The notes beneath the pieces are model-generated. The model was not told the origin of the DNA. It did no database searches and worked only from the letters and a program-made list of their open reading frames with translations. Position numbers and translations under genes: made by a program. Shown here piece after piece: positions 1 through 7,438 of a DNA stretch of 17,861 nt. This DNA comes from an uncultured Lachnospiraceae bacterium. Lineage in GTDB: Bacteria; Bacillota; Clostridia; Lachnospirales; Lachnospiraceae. How positions within the stretch are numbered: the stretch's first letter is position 1; the number at the start of each line of letters is the position of its first letter. The stretch is from NCBI GenBank assembly GCA_910588285.1, contig CAJUQB010000095.1, positions 1-17,861 on the forward strand, written 5' to 3'.

Positions 1-32
1 AATTTGACGTTTTTGTGCGGGAGAAAGGAACT

Positions 33-1334
33 TTAGTTTGCTGGGCTACACTTTAACCAGTCCCATTGATCGAAGTCTTCCGGTCTGATCCACCGGTCCT
101 GTACCTTATGGATTGCCTCCGTGTGCGCCGCCCTGTTCCAAAACTCTTCCAGCACGGGAGGAAGGGGAGCAAAGTATTTTTTCACAACAGCCAGCTCTTC
201 TTCTGTGTATCCCTGCAGTTCTTCCACCCCATACAGCTGCCGGATCTCTTCCCGATACTCTCTCTGGTTCTGCCCCTGAGCGCCTGCATCCTGCGGCCCT
301 GCTTCCCGTTCTTCCGTAAACAGGTAAGGGACCCCCTGCCACATAAGCTTTGGCATTTCTTCCAGCCTGTTGAAATAGAGGCAGATGATCTGGTCGTCTC
401 CCCAGTATCCGGATTCCGGCCTTCTGGTGCAGGCTGTGATATGATAGTACCCGTCCGGCAGAGACAGCACCTGGTCCTGTGGAAAATCCGGATTCCAGTC
501 ACTCAGCCAGAACAGGTCTCCAAACTGCAGGGAACCGCCCCTTACCTCCACCGCCAGCCGAATCATCACCGGAAACTCTTTCTCCGCATTGAAATCCGGA
601 TAGCCGGGCCGGAACCAGAGAATAAAATCGCCTCCCGTACCCGTACAGAACGCCGTGATATCCCCTTTTCGGATATGTTCCCCTACCTGGTTCGGATTCG
701 TGAATTCTGCTGTCAAAAAGTCGCTCCCCGGAACAACATATCCCATAACCTCCGGGGAAAACAGGACAATCCCCATGCCGTCAATACTCAAATGCATCGT
801 ATCTCCCAGATGCAGCGGCTCCTCTGATGTAGGGCTGCCCTCAGAAAGAGTTTCCTCCCCACAGGGCTGCCCTGCCGCCTTTGGTTCTTCTGTTTTTTCT
901 TCTTTTATCTCCTGGAGGCAGGACAGCTGTTCCAGCACCTCCCTATGTTTCAGCTGGCTATAAGGAGGCAGTAGGACTTTCTTCAGCGCCGGAAGCTCTG
1001 CCAGCAGGCGGCAGTCTGAAAAGCTGGTATCCTGCAGATCCAGGGTATTTAGACTTTTGCATCCGGCCAGAAAAGAATAGTCGTCAATTGCCACATCATG
1101 AAGGGACAACTGCTTTAGCCTTGTCATTTCCCCAATCAGAGAAAAATCATTCTCCTTTACCATGAGCCAGGAAGGAAGACGTATGTCCTCTACTTTTTTA
1201 ACAGCCGAAAAATTTCTCCTTCTGCTGTCCAGGCTTTTCATTTTCGTCAGATCGCTGAATGTCTGCAGGTCATGTCCTGTGTTTCTCTGAATCCAGATCA
1301 CAAGTCTTTGATCGATCCCATACTGTTTCATCAT
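33..1334 (-). CDS. Leucine-rich-repeat protein with SUKH-like C-terminal segment
   Basis: This 433-aa protein of unknown function has three visible parts. Residues about 45-145 form leucine-rich repeats (segments such as LKQLSLHDVAIDDYSFL and LNTLDLQDTSF). Residues about 175-345 form a beta-rich domain that I cannot name. Residues about 358-433 resemble the N-terminal half of SMI1/KNR4 (SUKH) immunity proteins, with a TEEELAVVKKYFAPLPPVLEEF helix and an HKVQDRWIRPEDF motif. The protein stops where a full SUKH domain would need several tens more residues, so this domain looks truncated. The start is the first of two tandem ATGs, 10 bases after an AGGAGG site at 1345-1350. No signal peptide is seen, so it is probably cytoplasmic. 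It is the last visible gene of the minus-strand array. A role as immunity protein or toxin-binding scaffold is inferred from the SUKH-like tail and the neighbours. Confidence 0.8.
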   Translation of the reverse strand: MMKQYGIDQRLVIWIQRNTGHDLQTFSDLTKMKSLDSRRRNFSAVKKVEDIRLPSWLMVKENDFSLIGEMTRLKQLSLHDVAIDDYSFLAGCKSLNTLDLQDTSFSDCRLLAELPALKKVLLPPYSQLKHREVLEQLSCLQEIKEEKTEEPKAAGQPCGEETLSEGSPTSEEPLHLGDTMHLSIDGMGIVLFSPEVMGYVVPGSDFLTAEFTNPNQVGEHIRKGDITAFCTGTGGDFILWFRPGYPDFNAEKEFPVMIRLAVEVRGGSLQFGDLFWLSDWNPDFPQDQVLSLPDGYYHITACTRRPESGYWGDDQIICLYFNRLEEMPKLMWQGVPYLFTEEREAGPQDAGAQGQNQREYREEIRQLYGVEELQGYTEEELAVVKKYFAPLPPVLEEFWNRAAHTEAIHKVQDRWIRPEDFDQWDWLKCSPAN

Positions 1335-1390
1335 TTTAAAAGTTCCTCCTAATTAAAAATCCTTGCCCACAGCCGGCTCCGTTTCCCTGC

Positions 1391-1942
1391 TTATTCAACT
1401 TTCAGGTCATATTCTTCCGGCGACTTTATGTTGATTGTACAGAACCTGTATGTTTCTTTGTCTTCATATGCCCCTTTACAAATAAAACAGCCGTTCACAG
1501 TTTTGACAGACTGCCTTCGCACGATTTTTTTCAGTCCGTCAAACAGCTTCTTTGCCGCTGCATTGTCATAATGCATCGTTGCTGTCTCCGTGGGGAAGAT
1601 TGCCGTTTCCTGGTACACGCCGTTTAAGTCTATATCTATCCGTTCTATATTTTCGTCACAAAGGGAAGTATATCGTATCCCTCCCTTCTTGTGGTCGCTC
1701 CATCTGTATTCTTTCCAGGAGCAGGCAGTTGTTCCTGAAAATGCGAGGATCTGCTTATTACCCTGATGGGAGCCGAAAAAATTAGTTCCCAGGTCTGGCA
1801 GGCTGGCAGCGTCCTTGAAAAAGACAGGGCCTTCATCTGAATATGTGGGCACATAATAAACATCAAACTTACTCTGAAATTCTTCCAGGATAGCCTGCAG
1901 ATCCTCTCGTTTGGCATAAAAGCGAAATCTCCGTACCTTCAT
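1391..1942 (-). CDS. Hypothetical protein, 183 aa, of the immunity array
   Basis: I do not recognise the family. The start chosen is the ATG at 1942 (MKVRRFRFYAKREDL), which lies 10 bases after an AAAGGAG site. An ATG at 1948 is also possible but too close to that site, and the longer reading frame back to 2017 has no ribosome site and overlaps the upstream gene. The protein is soluble and of mixed alpha/beta character. It ends in a segment with two cysteines (GCFICKGAYEDKETYRFC) and an acidic tail. It sits 43 bases after the Imm26/LRR gene and 56 bases before the LRR/SUKH gene, so it is probably co-transcribed with both. A perfect 9-bp inverted repeat (1959-1979) lies just upstream of its ribosome site. 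Size and context fit a toxin-immunity protein, but that is inference only. Confidence 0.75.
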   Translation of the reverse strand: MKVRRFRFYAKREDLQAILEEFQSKFDVYYVPTYSDEGPVFFKDAASLPDLGTNFFGSHQGNKQILAFSGTTACSWKEYRWSDHKKGGIRYTSLCDENIERIDIDLNGVYQETAIFPTETATMHYDNAAAKKLFDGLKKIVRRQSVKTVNGCFICKGAYEDKETYRFCTINIKSPEEYDLKVE

Positions 1943-1985
1943 ATACATCCGTCTCCTTTCCAGACATTCCATGTCTGGACATCGA

Positions 1986-3545
1986 TTACCAGTTCTCCCG
2001 CACCTCATCCATGACATTCCAAATTTCCGAAAGCGTCACCGGAGCCGCATTTTCGTCCGCCTGTCCGTATTCTCCTTGCAGGATACACTCTTCGTAAAGC
2101 CTCTGCATGGCCATAAAGATATCCTCCCGTTCCTCTGTCTCGATGAACTCCTCATAGCGGTCATTAAGCTTATTAAAATACCCGGTGTACCTGCGGACAA
2201 TCTCTTCGATTTCTTTTCTGTCCGCCGCCCTGCCCATCGCCTCCGTCAGCAGCTTCTTTGTATCTTTGTAACACTTTCTGGCGCTCCGGTATGCCGCCTC
2301 AGGAATAAACTCGTTTCCATCCCAATGGCGGAGCGGGTTCTCCAGGTTATCCCTAAGCCATCCTTTATCCCGTAAATGGGTGACACTTAACCTGTCCAGC
2401 TTCCCTTTCCAGTGTTTTTTCAGGTACAGGCCCGCTTCTTTGGGAACGCTGTCAAAATCCAGCTCCCGCAGTTCCTGCAGCCCCTCCAGTGCTTCCATAT
2501 CCACCGCATCATATCCAAACAAATCCTTACAGTAAAGATTCCGAAGCCCGGACAGCTTTCCTGCCTCCTGCATATGGGTTACGGTGCCGGGAGCTCCGCT
2601 TATGTTTAAATATTCCGCCTCTGGAAACTGTTCGGCCGCCTGCCTCATATCCAGCTCTTTTATGTCGGTCAGGCGGAGCCTTGGGACCCGGTTTTTTTGA
2701 AGTCCGTATCTCTGAAGCAGCGCCTTTTTCAAGGATATTTCCAGGGTCAGTTCCCCACTGCAAAGGCTGTTGTCAATCTGCAGTTCCGGCCGGATCTTCC
2801 CATACAGCTTCAGAAAGTGGGTATCTTTTGGAAGTACCAGTTTCCTGATTCCGCTCATATCCAGCTCCAGATTGTCCAGGCAGGTCTTCCCAAGGTCAAG
2901 TACCTCCACACCTGCCTTTTGCAGGCGCAGTGTCCGAAGCAGCGGTGCTGTGGAGAGCAGCTTCTGAAGCTTACCGGAATACCCCTGCAATTCGGCATAA
3001 GTGATACAGGGAAACTCTTCTAACGTATCTTTTTCTGTCAGGCATTGGTAAAGATCATCCCGCAGTCCTCCGGTATTTTTCCTGAACATCCTGCCATGTA
3101 TAGATACAAAATCGCCGCTGTTTATATATTTTTTGTATGCCGACCTGTTGGTTTCGTCAAAAGACTTCCAACGCTCTTCATAATAGTAATCTTCCCCTGT
3201 GGGCCACTTCCAGGAGTAGGAATCCCACACCGGACTGCTTTTGAGCCCGCACTGACCTATGTACCGGTAATCCCTGGGAACAGGAGTATTTTCAATCCCT
3301 GTTTTTATCATCTGATGGTGATACCGGAAAGATTCCCGGTGATACGGTTGTAACCGCTCCAGGCTGTCTTTTTCGGGCAGGTCATCCTCCAGATAATCAA
3401 GCAGCACATAGCAAATGCTTTTGCCATCCACGGCAAGGATCTGGCAGGCGCCGTATTTCCCCAGCATTTCCACATAAAAAGCATATACCTCTCCTGGCTT
3501 TGCAGTTCTTTGTTTTAATCCGGCCAGACATTGATCCTTTTTCAT
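1986..3545 (-). CDS. Imm26-like N-terminal domain with leucine-rich repeats
   Basis: The protein is 519 aa. The ATG at 3545 follows GGGGAGGA by 8 bases and is preferred to the longer frame starting at 3584. Residues about 15-60 (KPGEVYAFYVEMLGKYGACQ and on) resemble the start of Imm26-type immunity domains, which bind toxins in polymorphic toxin systems. The segment to about residue 170 is rich in Tyr and Trp and probably completes that fold. Residues about 200-395 are irregular leucine-rich repeats, for example LRTLRLQKAGVEVLDLGKTC. The C-terminus (about 410-519) is charged and helical, with IETEEREDIF. No signal peptide or membrane segment is seen. It lies downstream of the SUKH pseudogene and upstream of the 183-aa gene. 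Immunity function is inferred; the Imm26 match is by eye and moderate. Confidence 0.78.
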   Translation of the reverse strand: MKKDQCLAGLKQRTAKPGEVYAFYVEMLGKYGACQILAVDGKSICYVLLDYLEDDLPEKDSLERLQPYHRESFRYHHQMIKTGIENTPVPRDYRYIGQCGLKSSPVWDSYSWKWPTGEDYYYEERWKSFDETNRSAYKKYINSGDFVSIHGRMFRKNTGGLRDDLYQCLTEKDTLEEFPCITYAELQGYSGKLQKLLSTAPLLRTLRLQKAGVEVLDLGKTCLDNLELDMSGIRKLVLPKDTHFLKLYGKIRPELQIDNSLCSGELTLEISLKKALLQRYGLQKNRVPRLRLTDIKELDMRQAAEQFPEAEYLNISGAPGTVTHMQEAGKLSGLRNLYCKDLFGYDAVDMEALEGLQELRELDFDSVPKEAGLYLKKHWKGKLDRLSVTHLRDKGWLRDNLENPLRHWDGNEFIPEAAYRSARKCYKDTKKLLTEAMGRAADRKEIEEIVRRYTGYFNKLNDRYEEFIETEEREDIFMAMQRLYEECILQGEYGQADENAAPVTLSEIWNVMDEVRENW

Positions 3546-3617
3546 GGCTTCATTCCTCCCCAATGCCATAGATGGTCTTATCAATATCTAATAGATGCGT
3601 TTCCACATTCGTCTTTT

Positions 3618-4173
3618 CTATAAACGAATCTCCTCGCTGATTATCTTTTCCATAAAATTCTCAAAAGAGTCGGCAACTGTCTGACATTCCTCAATTCCAG
3701 TTTGCTGACGTAAACTGCTCGCAAACGCTTCGCTTTTTGCTCGTATCGCCGCTTGAAATGCAGCAGCTCAATTCCGGCTCACTGCCATAAACAATACTGC
3801 CTTCTTTTATGGAGATTGCATAATAAGCATAACCGCCTTCTAAGGATAAAAAGACAGGTAAATGTCCGTCCCAGAACTTTCTGATCTCATCCTTCCATGC
3901 CGCATCATTTTCTGCGGCCTTCAGGCTGAGCAGTTCCCATTCATTCCATTGCCATACCTTGTCTCCCTGCATATCATAATCTTCCGAACATAAAAACCAG
4001 GCTCTCTCATCACCTCGTATCATACTTTTTACAATCGAAACAAATTCCCCCCAGCTTTCCGGGTAGCCGGTATATCGGCTTTTCATTGGTTCAGGCAGAC
4101 AGAATCTCTGTTCTTCATTCCTCTCTACAGTCCAGCCCTGTTCTTTCATACAGCTTATAAATTTATCAATCAT
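3618..4173 (-). pseudogene. SMI1/KNR4 (SUKH) family protein with disrupted C-terminus
   Basis: The frame open from 4173 encodes 160 aa ending at 3691. Residues 1-135 look like a SUKH-superfamily immunity protein. The core ends in FLSLEGGYAYYAISIKEGSIVYGSEPE, where family members normally continue with an acidic, phenylalanine-rich ending. Here the reading frame runs into a serine- and lysine-rich tail and stops. The expected ending (EECQTVADSFENFMEKII..., stop at 3618) is present in another frame at about 3618-3690, beyond a 68-bp segment flanked by two copies of CTCAATTCC (3690-3698 and 3767-3775). Deleting one repeat unit (77 bp) alone does not restore the frame, so at least one further indel occurred. 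The ATG overlaps the stop of the upstream gene as ATGA (4170-4173), which suggests translational coupling. SUKH proteins neutralise nuclease and other toxins. A truncated but functional protein remains possible. Confidence 0.72.
3690..3775. repeat. 68-bp insert flanked by 9-bp direct repeats
   Basis: Two identical CTCAATTCC copies (3690-3698 and 3767-3775) bracket 68 bases that interrupt the C-terminal codons of the SUKH gene. The segment has an internal short dyad (AGTTT/AAACT near 3699-3716) and a repetitive GCTCG/CGCTT composition. No terminal inverted repeats are evident. A 9-bp duplication is of the size left by some transposases, so a miniature mobile repeat is possible, but a slippage or REP-like origin cannot be excluded. 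Confidence 0.45.
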
Positions 4174-4547
4174 TTTGCGTTTTCCTCCAGAAATAAAAGC
4201 GCATCCTCATGAGTAACAGCAAGAACCCATTTCATCTCTCTGTTAAAAACACAGGCATCCACCTGGTCCCATGGTTCAAGTTTCAAAATATAAGTGACAA
4301 CTTCTTCCATCTTTGTAGCATACAAGGTTTTGTCTCTCTCATCATAAAAAAATACCCTGTCTTCTGGCGGAATGGGAATATCCCTGATCTCTTCCATAGA
4401 AATGCATTTGGGCCTCCTCACAAAAGAATTCCACATCAGACCATACTTCCGCAATTTTTCCTTATCCACATAATGCTCTGCAAAATCTTTTAAAATACAG
4501 TTCGCATCTGTCTGCGGCACCTTCTTCACAAACTTGAATTCTCCCAT
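4170..4547 (-). CDS. Hypothetical immunity-like protein, 125 aa
   Basis: I do not firmly recognise this family; the size and the ending (WVLAVTHEDALLFLEE) recall small DUF4275-type or other orphan immunity proteins. The start is the ATG at 4547, six bases after GGGAGG. An in-frame ATG at 4565 lacks such a site and overlaps the stop region of the upstream gene. The protein is soluble and acidic at its C-terminus, with a conserved-looking Trp/His/Asp strand near its end. Its stop overlaps the next ATG by four bases (4170-4173), which implies coupled translation with the SUKH gene. Its start is 18 bases after the upstream stop. The role in toxin immunity is inferred from location only. Confidence 0.75.
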   Translation of the reverse strand: MGEFKFVKKVPQTDANCILKDFAEHYVDKEKLRKYGLMWNSFVRRPKCISMEEIRDIPIPPEDRVFFYDERDKTLYATKMEEVVTYILKLEPWDQVDACVFNREMKWVLAVTHEDALLFLEENAK

Positions 4548-4565
4548 ATTCAGCCTCCCTGTCAT

Positions 4566-5546
4566 TTATCTCCGGAAACTTGCAAAAAAATTTTCATACT
4601 CCTGCTCCAACTGCTTCCCATAAGGATCATTCATGGCCTTTGCCGCCGCAATCCCCTTTATATATAAATTTCCGTACCAGCTCGACTGCGGCACCTTCTG
4701 CAGTTCCGTCCTTGCCCACTTCCACAAGCCGGCTGCTGCCTTACTATGATTTGCCGTGACCTCAAAACAGGCTTCCAGGATATCCTTGAACAGCCGGAGC
4801 GTCCGGATCTGTCCGTAATCCGTGGTCTTGATTACTTTTTCGCATAGGCAGAGTGCCTTTTCATAATCGCATATATATATGTAATACCGGATCAGATTTT
4901 TATAACCGGAAATAATATCTCTTGTACTGCGTTTTTTTGCCGACAAGACCTCTGCCAACTGTTCCTGATAAAGCTTTTCATTTTCCGCATTTCTTTCCAG
5001 AAATGTGTTAAAGTCGATCAGCACTCTGCGGTTGGAATCGGACCATTCTGTGATAGTCTTTTTCCACTCATCCACCAGACTTCCCATCACATCCCGGTAT
5101 TTCATTTCCCGGCACAAATAGATACAGTCCAGCAGGCTGTTTGTCCCAAAGTCATCCTCCATCTGTCCGTCCGGGTCATAGCCGCAGGCACAGTCAAAAT
5201 TTGCGTTCTTTGCCCTCTCCAGTAAACCGGCATATTTTCCATCCCCATTGTATTTTCTGATCAGGTGCGTCAGTATCTCCAGCGTACTCCCTATCCCCTG
5301 GAATGAATTCCGCTCCCTGTCCTTCAGCTCCTCCTCAAAAAGGAAAGCAACCGCCTCTTCGTCATCGATATGGCAGCACAGAAAATAATACGCCAGCCGG
5401 AGACGGCCAATATAGTTCTCGTCATCCGTACCCCATTCCCCGTTATGAAATTCTTTATAGCGGACTGTGTTGTCATTTCCTGCTTTCAAAGCCTGGTAAA
5501 CAGCCTGCTGCTCTTCTATTTTAGTTCTCAACTGTTCCATCCCCAT
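4566..5546 (-). CDS. Helical-repeat (TPR-like) protein, 326 aa
   Basis: The protein is a cytoplasmic alpha-helical repeat protein of about 326 aa with no recognised catalytic motif. Repeated amphipathic helix pairs such as NLIRYYIYICDYEKALCLCEKVIKT and RLFKDILEACFEVTANHSKAAAGLW resemble tetratricopeptide units. The ATG at 5546 follows GGAAGGA by about 7 bases; a second ATG six bases further on is an alternative. The start lies inside the last codons of the upstream membrane TPR gene, a 26-base overlap in a different frame, so the two are probably translationally coupled and may work together. The Cys-rich FDCACGYDPDGQ stretch in the middle is unusual but too short for a clear metal site. TPR-type proteins usually mediate protein contacts; any partner here is unknown. 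Confidence 0.75.
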   Translation of the reverse strand: MGMEQLRTKIEEQQAVYQALKAGNDNTVRYKEFHNGEWGTDDENYIGRLRLAYYFLCCHIDDEEAVAFLFEEELKDRERNSFQGIGSTLEILTHLIRKYNGDGKYAGLLERAKNANFDCACGYDPDGQMEDDFGTNSLLDCIYLCREMKYRDVMGSLVDEWKKTITEWSDSNRRVLIDFNTFLERNAENEKLYQEQLAEVLSAKKRSTRDIISGYKNLIRYYIYICDYEKALCLCEKVIKTTDYGQIRTLRLFKDILEACFEVTANHSKAAAGLWKWARTELQKVPQSSWYGNLYIKGIAAAKAMNDPYGKQLEQEYENFFASFRR

Positions 5547-6402
5547 GGCCTGTTCCTTCCACTCGTTCCTTTTGCGCCAGTTCCGCCAGCATACGCCGGG
5601 CATCTTCCACCACATACAACGTCCCGCCCTCCCGGATCGCGTATTCCAGATGTGTTCTGGCGTTCTTTAACTCATTGCAGGCAATATCCACATCCGCAAG
5701 GCATACGGCAGAAACCACTTTTTGAAGCTTGGCTGTATATCCGGCGCTCCGGGCTTCCTCCATGCGGCGGAATGTCTCATACTCTCCCCGCCACAGAGCC
5801 AGGCTGGCATCCATAGCCTTCAGCATCTTCTGCCCTGTTTTCTGTACGGATGCTTTTGTGGATGAGGAGATAAGAGCATCCGCTTCCTGCCTCACCTGCA
5901 TCGCCCTTTCCAGATCTTTCATCTTTTTATAACAGCTAAAACGGGTGTTCAAAAGGACAAGTTGATAATTAGCGCTTACTTTGTCATTACATAGAGATTC
6001 AGCCAAAGCCAGTGCATCGGTAAATTGTCCGGACCACATAAGGCCAGCCGCCTCGTTGATATGAATAGCCCGGATACTCCATTTTCTTTTATATACCTTT
6101 TCCAGCAGGCGCATCACCTGAACATAGGTTACCGGATCGCAGTCCTGGCTCAGGATCAGATTCAAGAGCATAAAATCCCGGGAGATCCAAATGCTGATTG
6201 GATAAGTAATCACAAAAAGAATCAACAGTTTGAGCAGGACATCTGCAATGCCGTCATCCCCCCACCAGATTCCCCTAATGCCCACAATAACATACAGCAA
6301 GAGGATCAGAATGAGAAGCCCCTGCTTGGCCCTAAGTCTCTTTTTGTGTTGACGAACAATCTCTTCCGGAGTTTTATTTTGATATTGCATAGCAGCTTTC
6401 AT
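5521..6402 (-). CDS. Membrane-anchored TPR-like protein, 293 aa
   Basis: The protein begins with a basic cytoplasmic stretch (residues 1-26), followed by two hydrophobic segments at about 27-46 (GLLILILLLYVIVGI) and 53-74 (ADVLLKLLILFVITYPISIW). A long helical domain (about 95-280) then contains TPR-like helix pairs with small residues at packing positions, for example AAGLMWSGQFTDALALAESL. The expected topology is both termini inside with the helical domain in the cytoplasm. The ATG at 6402 follows AGAGG by about 10 bases. The end overlaps the next gene by 26 bases. It is the first intact gene after the frameshifted micro-membrane gene. Function is unknown; an assembly or stress-sensing role at the membrane is speculative. 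No enzyme motif is visible. Confidence 0.78.
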   Translation of the reverse strand: MKAAMQYQNKTPEEIVRQHKKRLRAKQGLLILILLLYVIVGIRGIWWGDDGIADVLLKLLILFVITYPISIWISRDFMLLNLILSQDCDPVTYVQVMRLLEKVYKRKWSIRAIHINEAAGLMWSGQFTDALALAESLCNDKVSANYQLVLLNTRFSCYKKMKDLERAMQVRQEADALISSSTKASVQKTGQKMLKAMDASLALWRGEYETFRRMEEARSAGYTAKLQKVVSAVCLADVDIACNELKNARTHLEYAIREGGTLYVVEDARRMLAELAQKERVEGTGHGDGTVEN

Positions 6403-6462
6403 GTTTTTTCATCCTCTTTTCTTTTATGTTGTGTCAGTGCAATCTGTTATTTTGTTCCGATA

Positions 6463-6647
6463 TCACCTATCATCTTTCAAACCTAATATCCCAAAAACAA
6501 TGCCTGCTATCATCGTTGCCATTCCAATATACTGCGGCAGCTGCATATAGTGCGCCTGTACGTTCACATCTGCGAATCCTAATGTTCCGACAGAAAACAT
6601 AACTGCCCCACCCACAAAAATGAAGCCGCCTAAAACAATTTTTTCAT
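6463..6647 (-). pseudogene. Frameshifted two-TM small membrane protein
   Basis: A good ribosome site (GGGAGTG) precedes the ATG at 6645-6647, but that frame reads M-K-K-L-F-stop. Adding one A to the run of six A residues after the ATG opens a frame of about 61 codons to a TGA at 6463-6465. The restored frame encodes two hydrophobic segments, beginning IVLGGFIFVGGAVMFSVG and ending with MATMIAGIVFGILG, joined by a polar loop, and closes KDDR. This is a typical small integral membrane protein. The gene is either decayed by a single-base loss in the A tract or expressed only through slippage there. It fills most of the 304-base gap between its intact neighbours. Confidence 0.65.
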
Positions 6648-6706
6648 CTGTTCACTCCCTTTCAAATCCTGGTTTTTCCAGTTCTATAGACTGGCAGTTT
6701 ACTTTA

Positions 6707-7057
6707 TCACATATAGTTTTTAATAAATGCCTGTTCAATAAATTCTTTTACTGCATATATGTCTGCAAATTTTTCATACTTAGGAAACCCCTCTAAATTC
6801 TGCTTTGAATAAGTCAGATGAAAAATGTAATAAGTATCTCCACCCTGCTCTCCAGCAGTAAGATATAAAACATCATCATTAGATTCACACTTTGCTACTG
6901 CCCAGACTTTTTTATGATATAAAAAATGCCCTTCTCCAAGCTCTTTTTTCAATTCTTCAACAAATACACCGTTTGACTGTGATAACGGCACCATATACCA
7001 ATTAAAATCCTCACCATATTTATCGAACAAATCACAAAAAATTTCTTCTGCTGTCAT
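6707..7057 (-). CDS. Small immunity-like protein, 116 aa
   Basis: This is an unrecognised 116-aa soluble protein of alternating short strands and helices (NWYMVPLSQSNGVFVEELKK, then a YYIFHLTYSK strand and a closing helix YAVKEFIEQAFIKNYM). The ATG at 7057 follows AGGGG by 9 bases. It is 27 bases downstream of the 108-aa gene, the same spacing as between that gene and the DUF3396-like gene, which supports one three-gene operon. Base composition here is more AT-rich than in the genes further downstream (positions below 6,400), so this trio may have been acquired separately. The fold pattern and setting suggest an immunity protein, but I see no diagnostic motif. Confidence 0.72.
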   Translation of the reverse strand: MTAEEIFCDLFDKYGEDFNWYMVPLSQSNGVFVEELKKELGEGHFLYHKKVWAVAKCESNDDVLYLTAGEQGGDTYYIFHLTYSKQNLEGFPKYEKFADIYAVKEFIEQAFIKNYM

Positions 7058-7084
7058 TTATGCCCACCCCTGAAAATTTTAATG

Positions 7085-7411
7085 TTAAAGGCTATATGAT
7101 TCTTTACTTACCGGATGCAATTCTAATTCCCAATCCTCGAATGGCTTGTCAAGGCTATAATCAGGATTAAAATATATTCGGATATATTCTGCGGCTCTTC
7201 TTTCACAATATTTATAATTCAATACATTTCCCTCATTATCTAACTCAATGTTATTCATAAATATCGAAAATGCCTGTTCCATACAGCTGCTGTCTTCCTC
7301 TAATTCATTCAAATAATCAATTCCCTCTAAAATAGGATATCCTAATGTCCCATGCACAAACCAATACGAGAATTGTCTTACTGCACCGGATAAATAATGA
7401 CTCACTTTCAT
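7085..7411 (-). CDS. Small conserved protein, 108 aa, immunity-like
   Basis: The product is 108 aa with the start at the ATG at 7411, eight bases after AGGGAG. A GTG nine bases upstream also opens the frame but is badly placed for the ribosome site. The N-terminal half (SGAVRQFSYWFVHGTLGYPILEGIDYL) is a compact helical region with conserved-looking Gly, Tyr and Trp. The central part (EQAFSIFMNNIEL) is a helix and the middle tail (YCERRAAEYIRIYF) another. The pattern recalls a small uncharacterised family that occurs in bacterial immunity clusters, but I cannot give it a firm name. It is the middle gene of the AT-rich three-gene operon. Confidence 0.75.
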   Translation of the reverse strand: MKVSHYLSGAVRQFSYWFVHGTLGYPILEGIDYLNELEEDSSCMEQAFSIFMNNIELDNEGNVLNYKYCERRAAEYIRIYFNPDYSLDKPFEDWELELHPVSKESYSL

Positions 7412-7438
7412 GTAACACACTCCCTTGTAAACTTGAAA

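Noticed and set aside
1959..1979. Perfect 9-bp inverted repeat TCCAGACAT/ATGTCTGGA as a terminator
   Set aside because: No T-run follows on the minus strand and it lies inside a closely spaced operon; it may be a minor mRNA hairpin, but nothing more can be shown.
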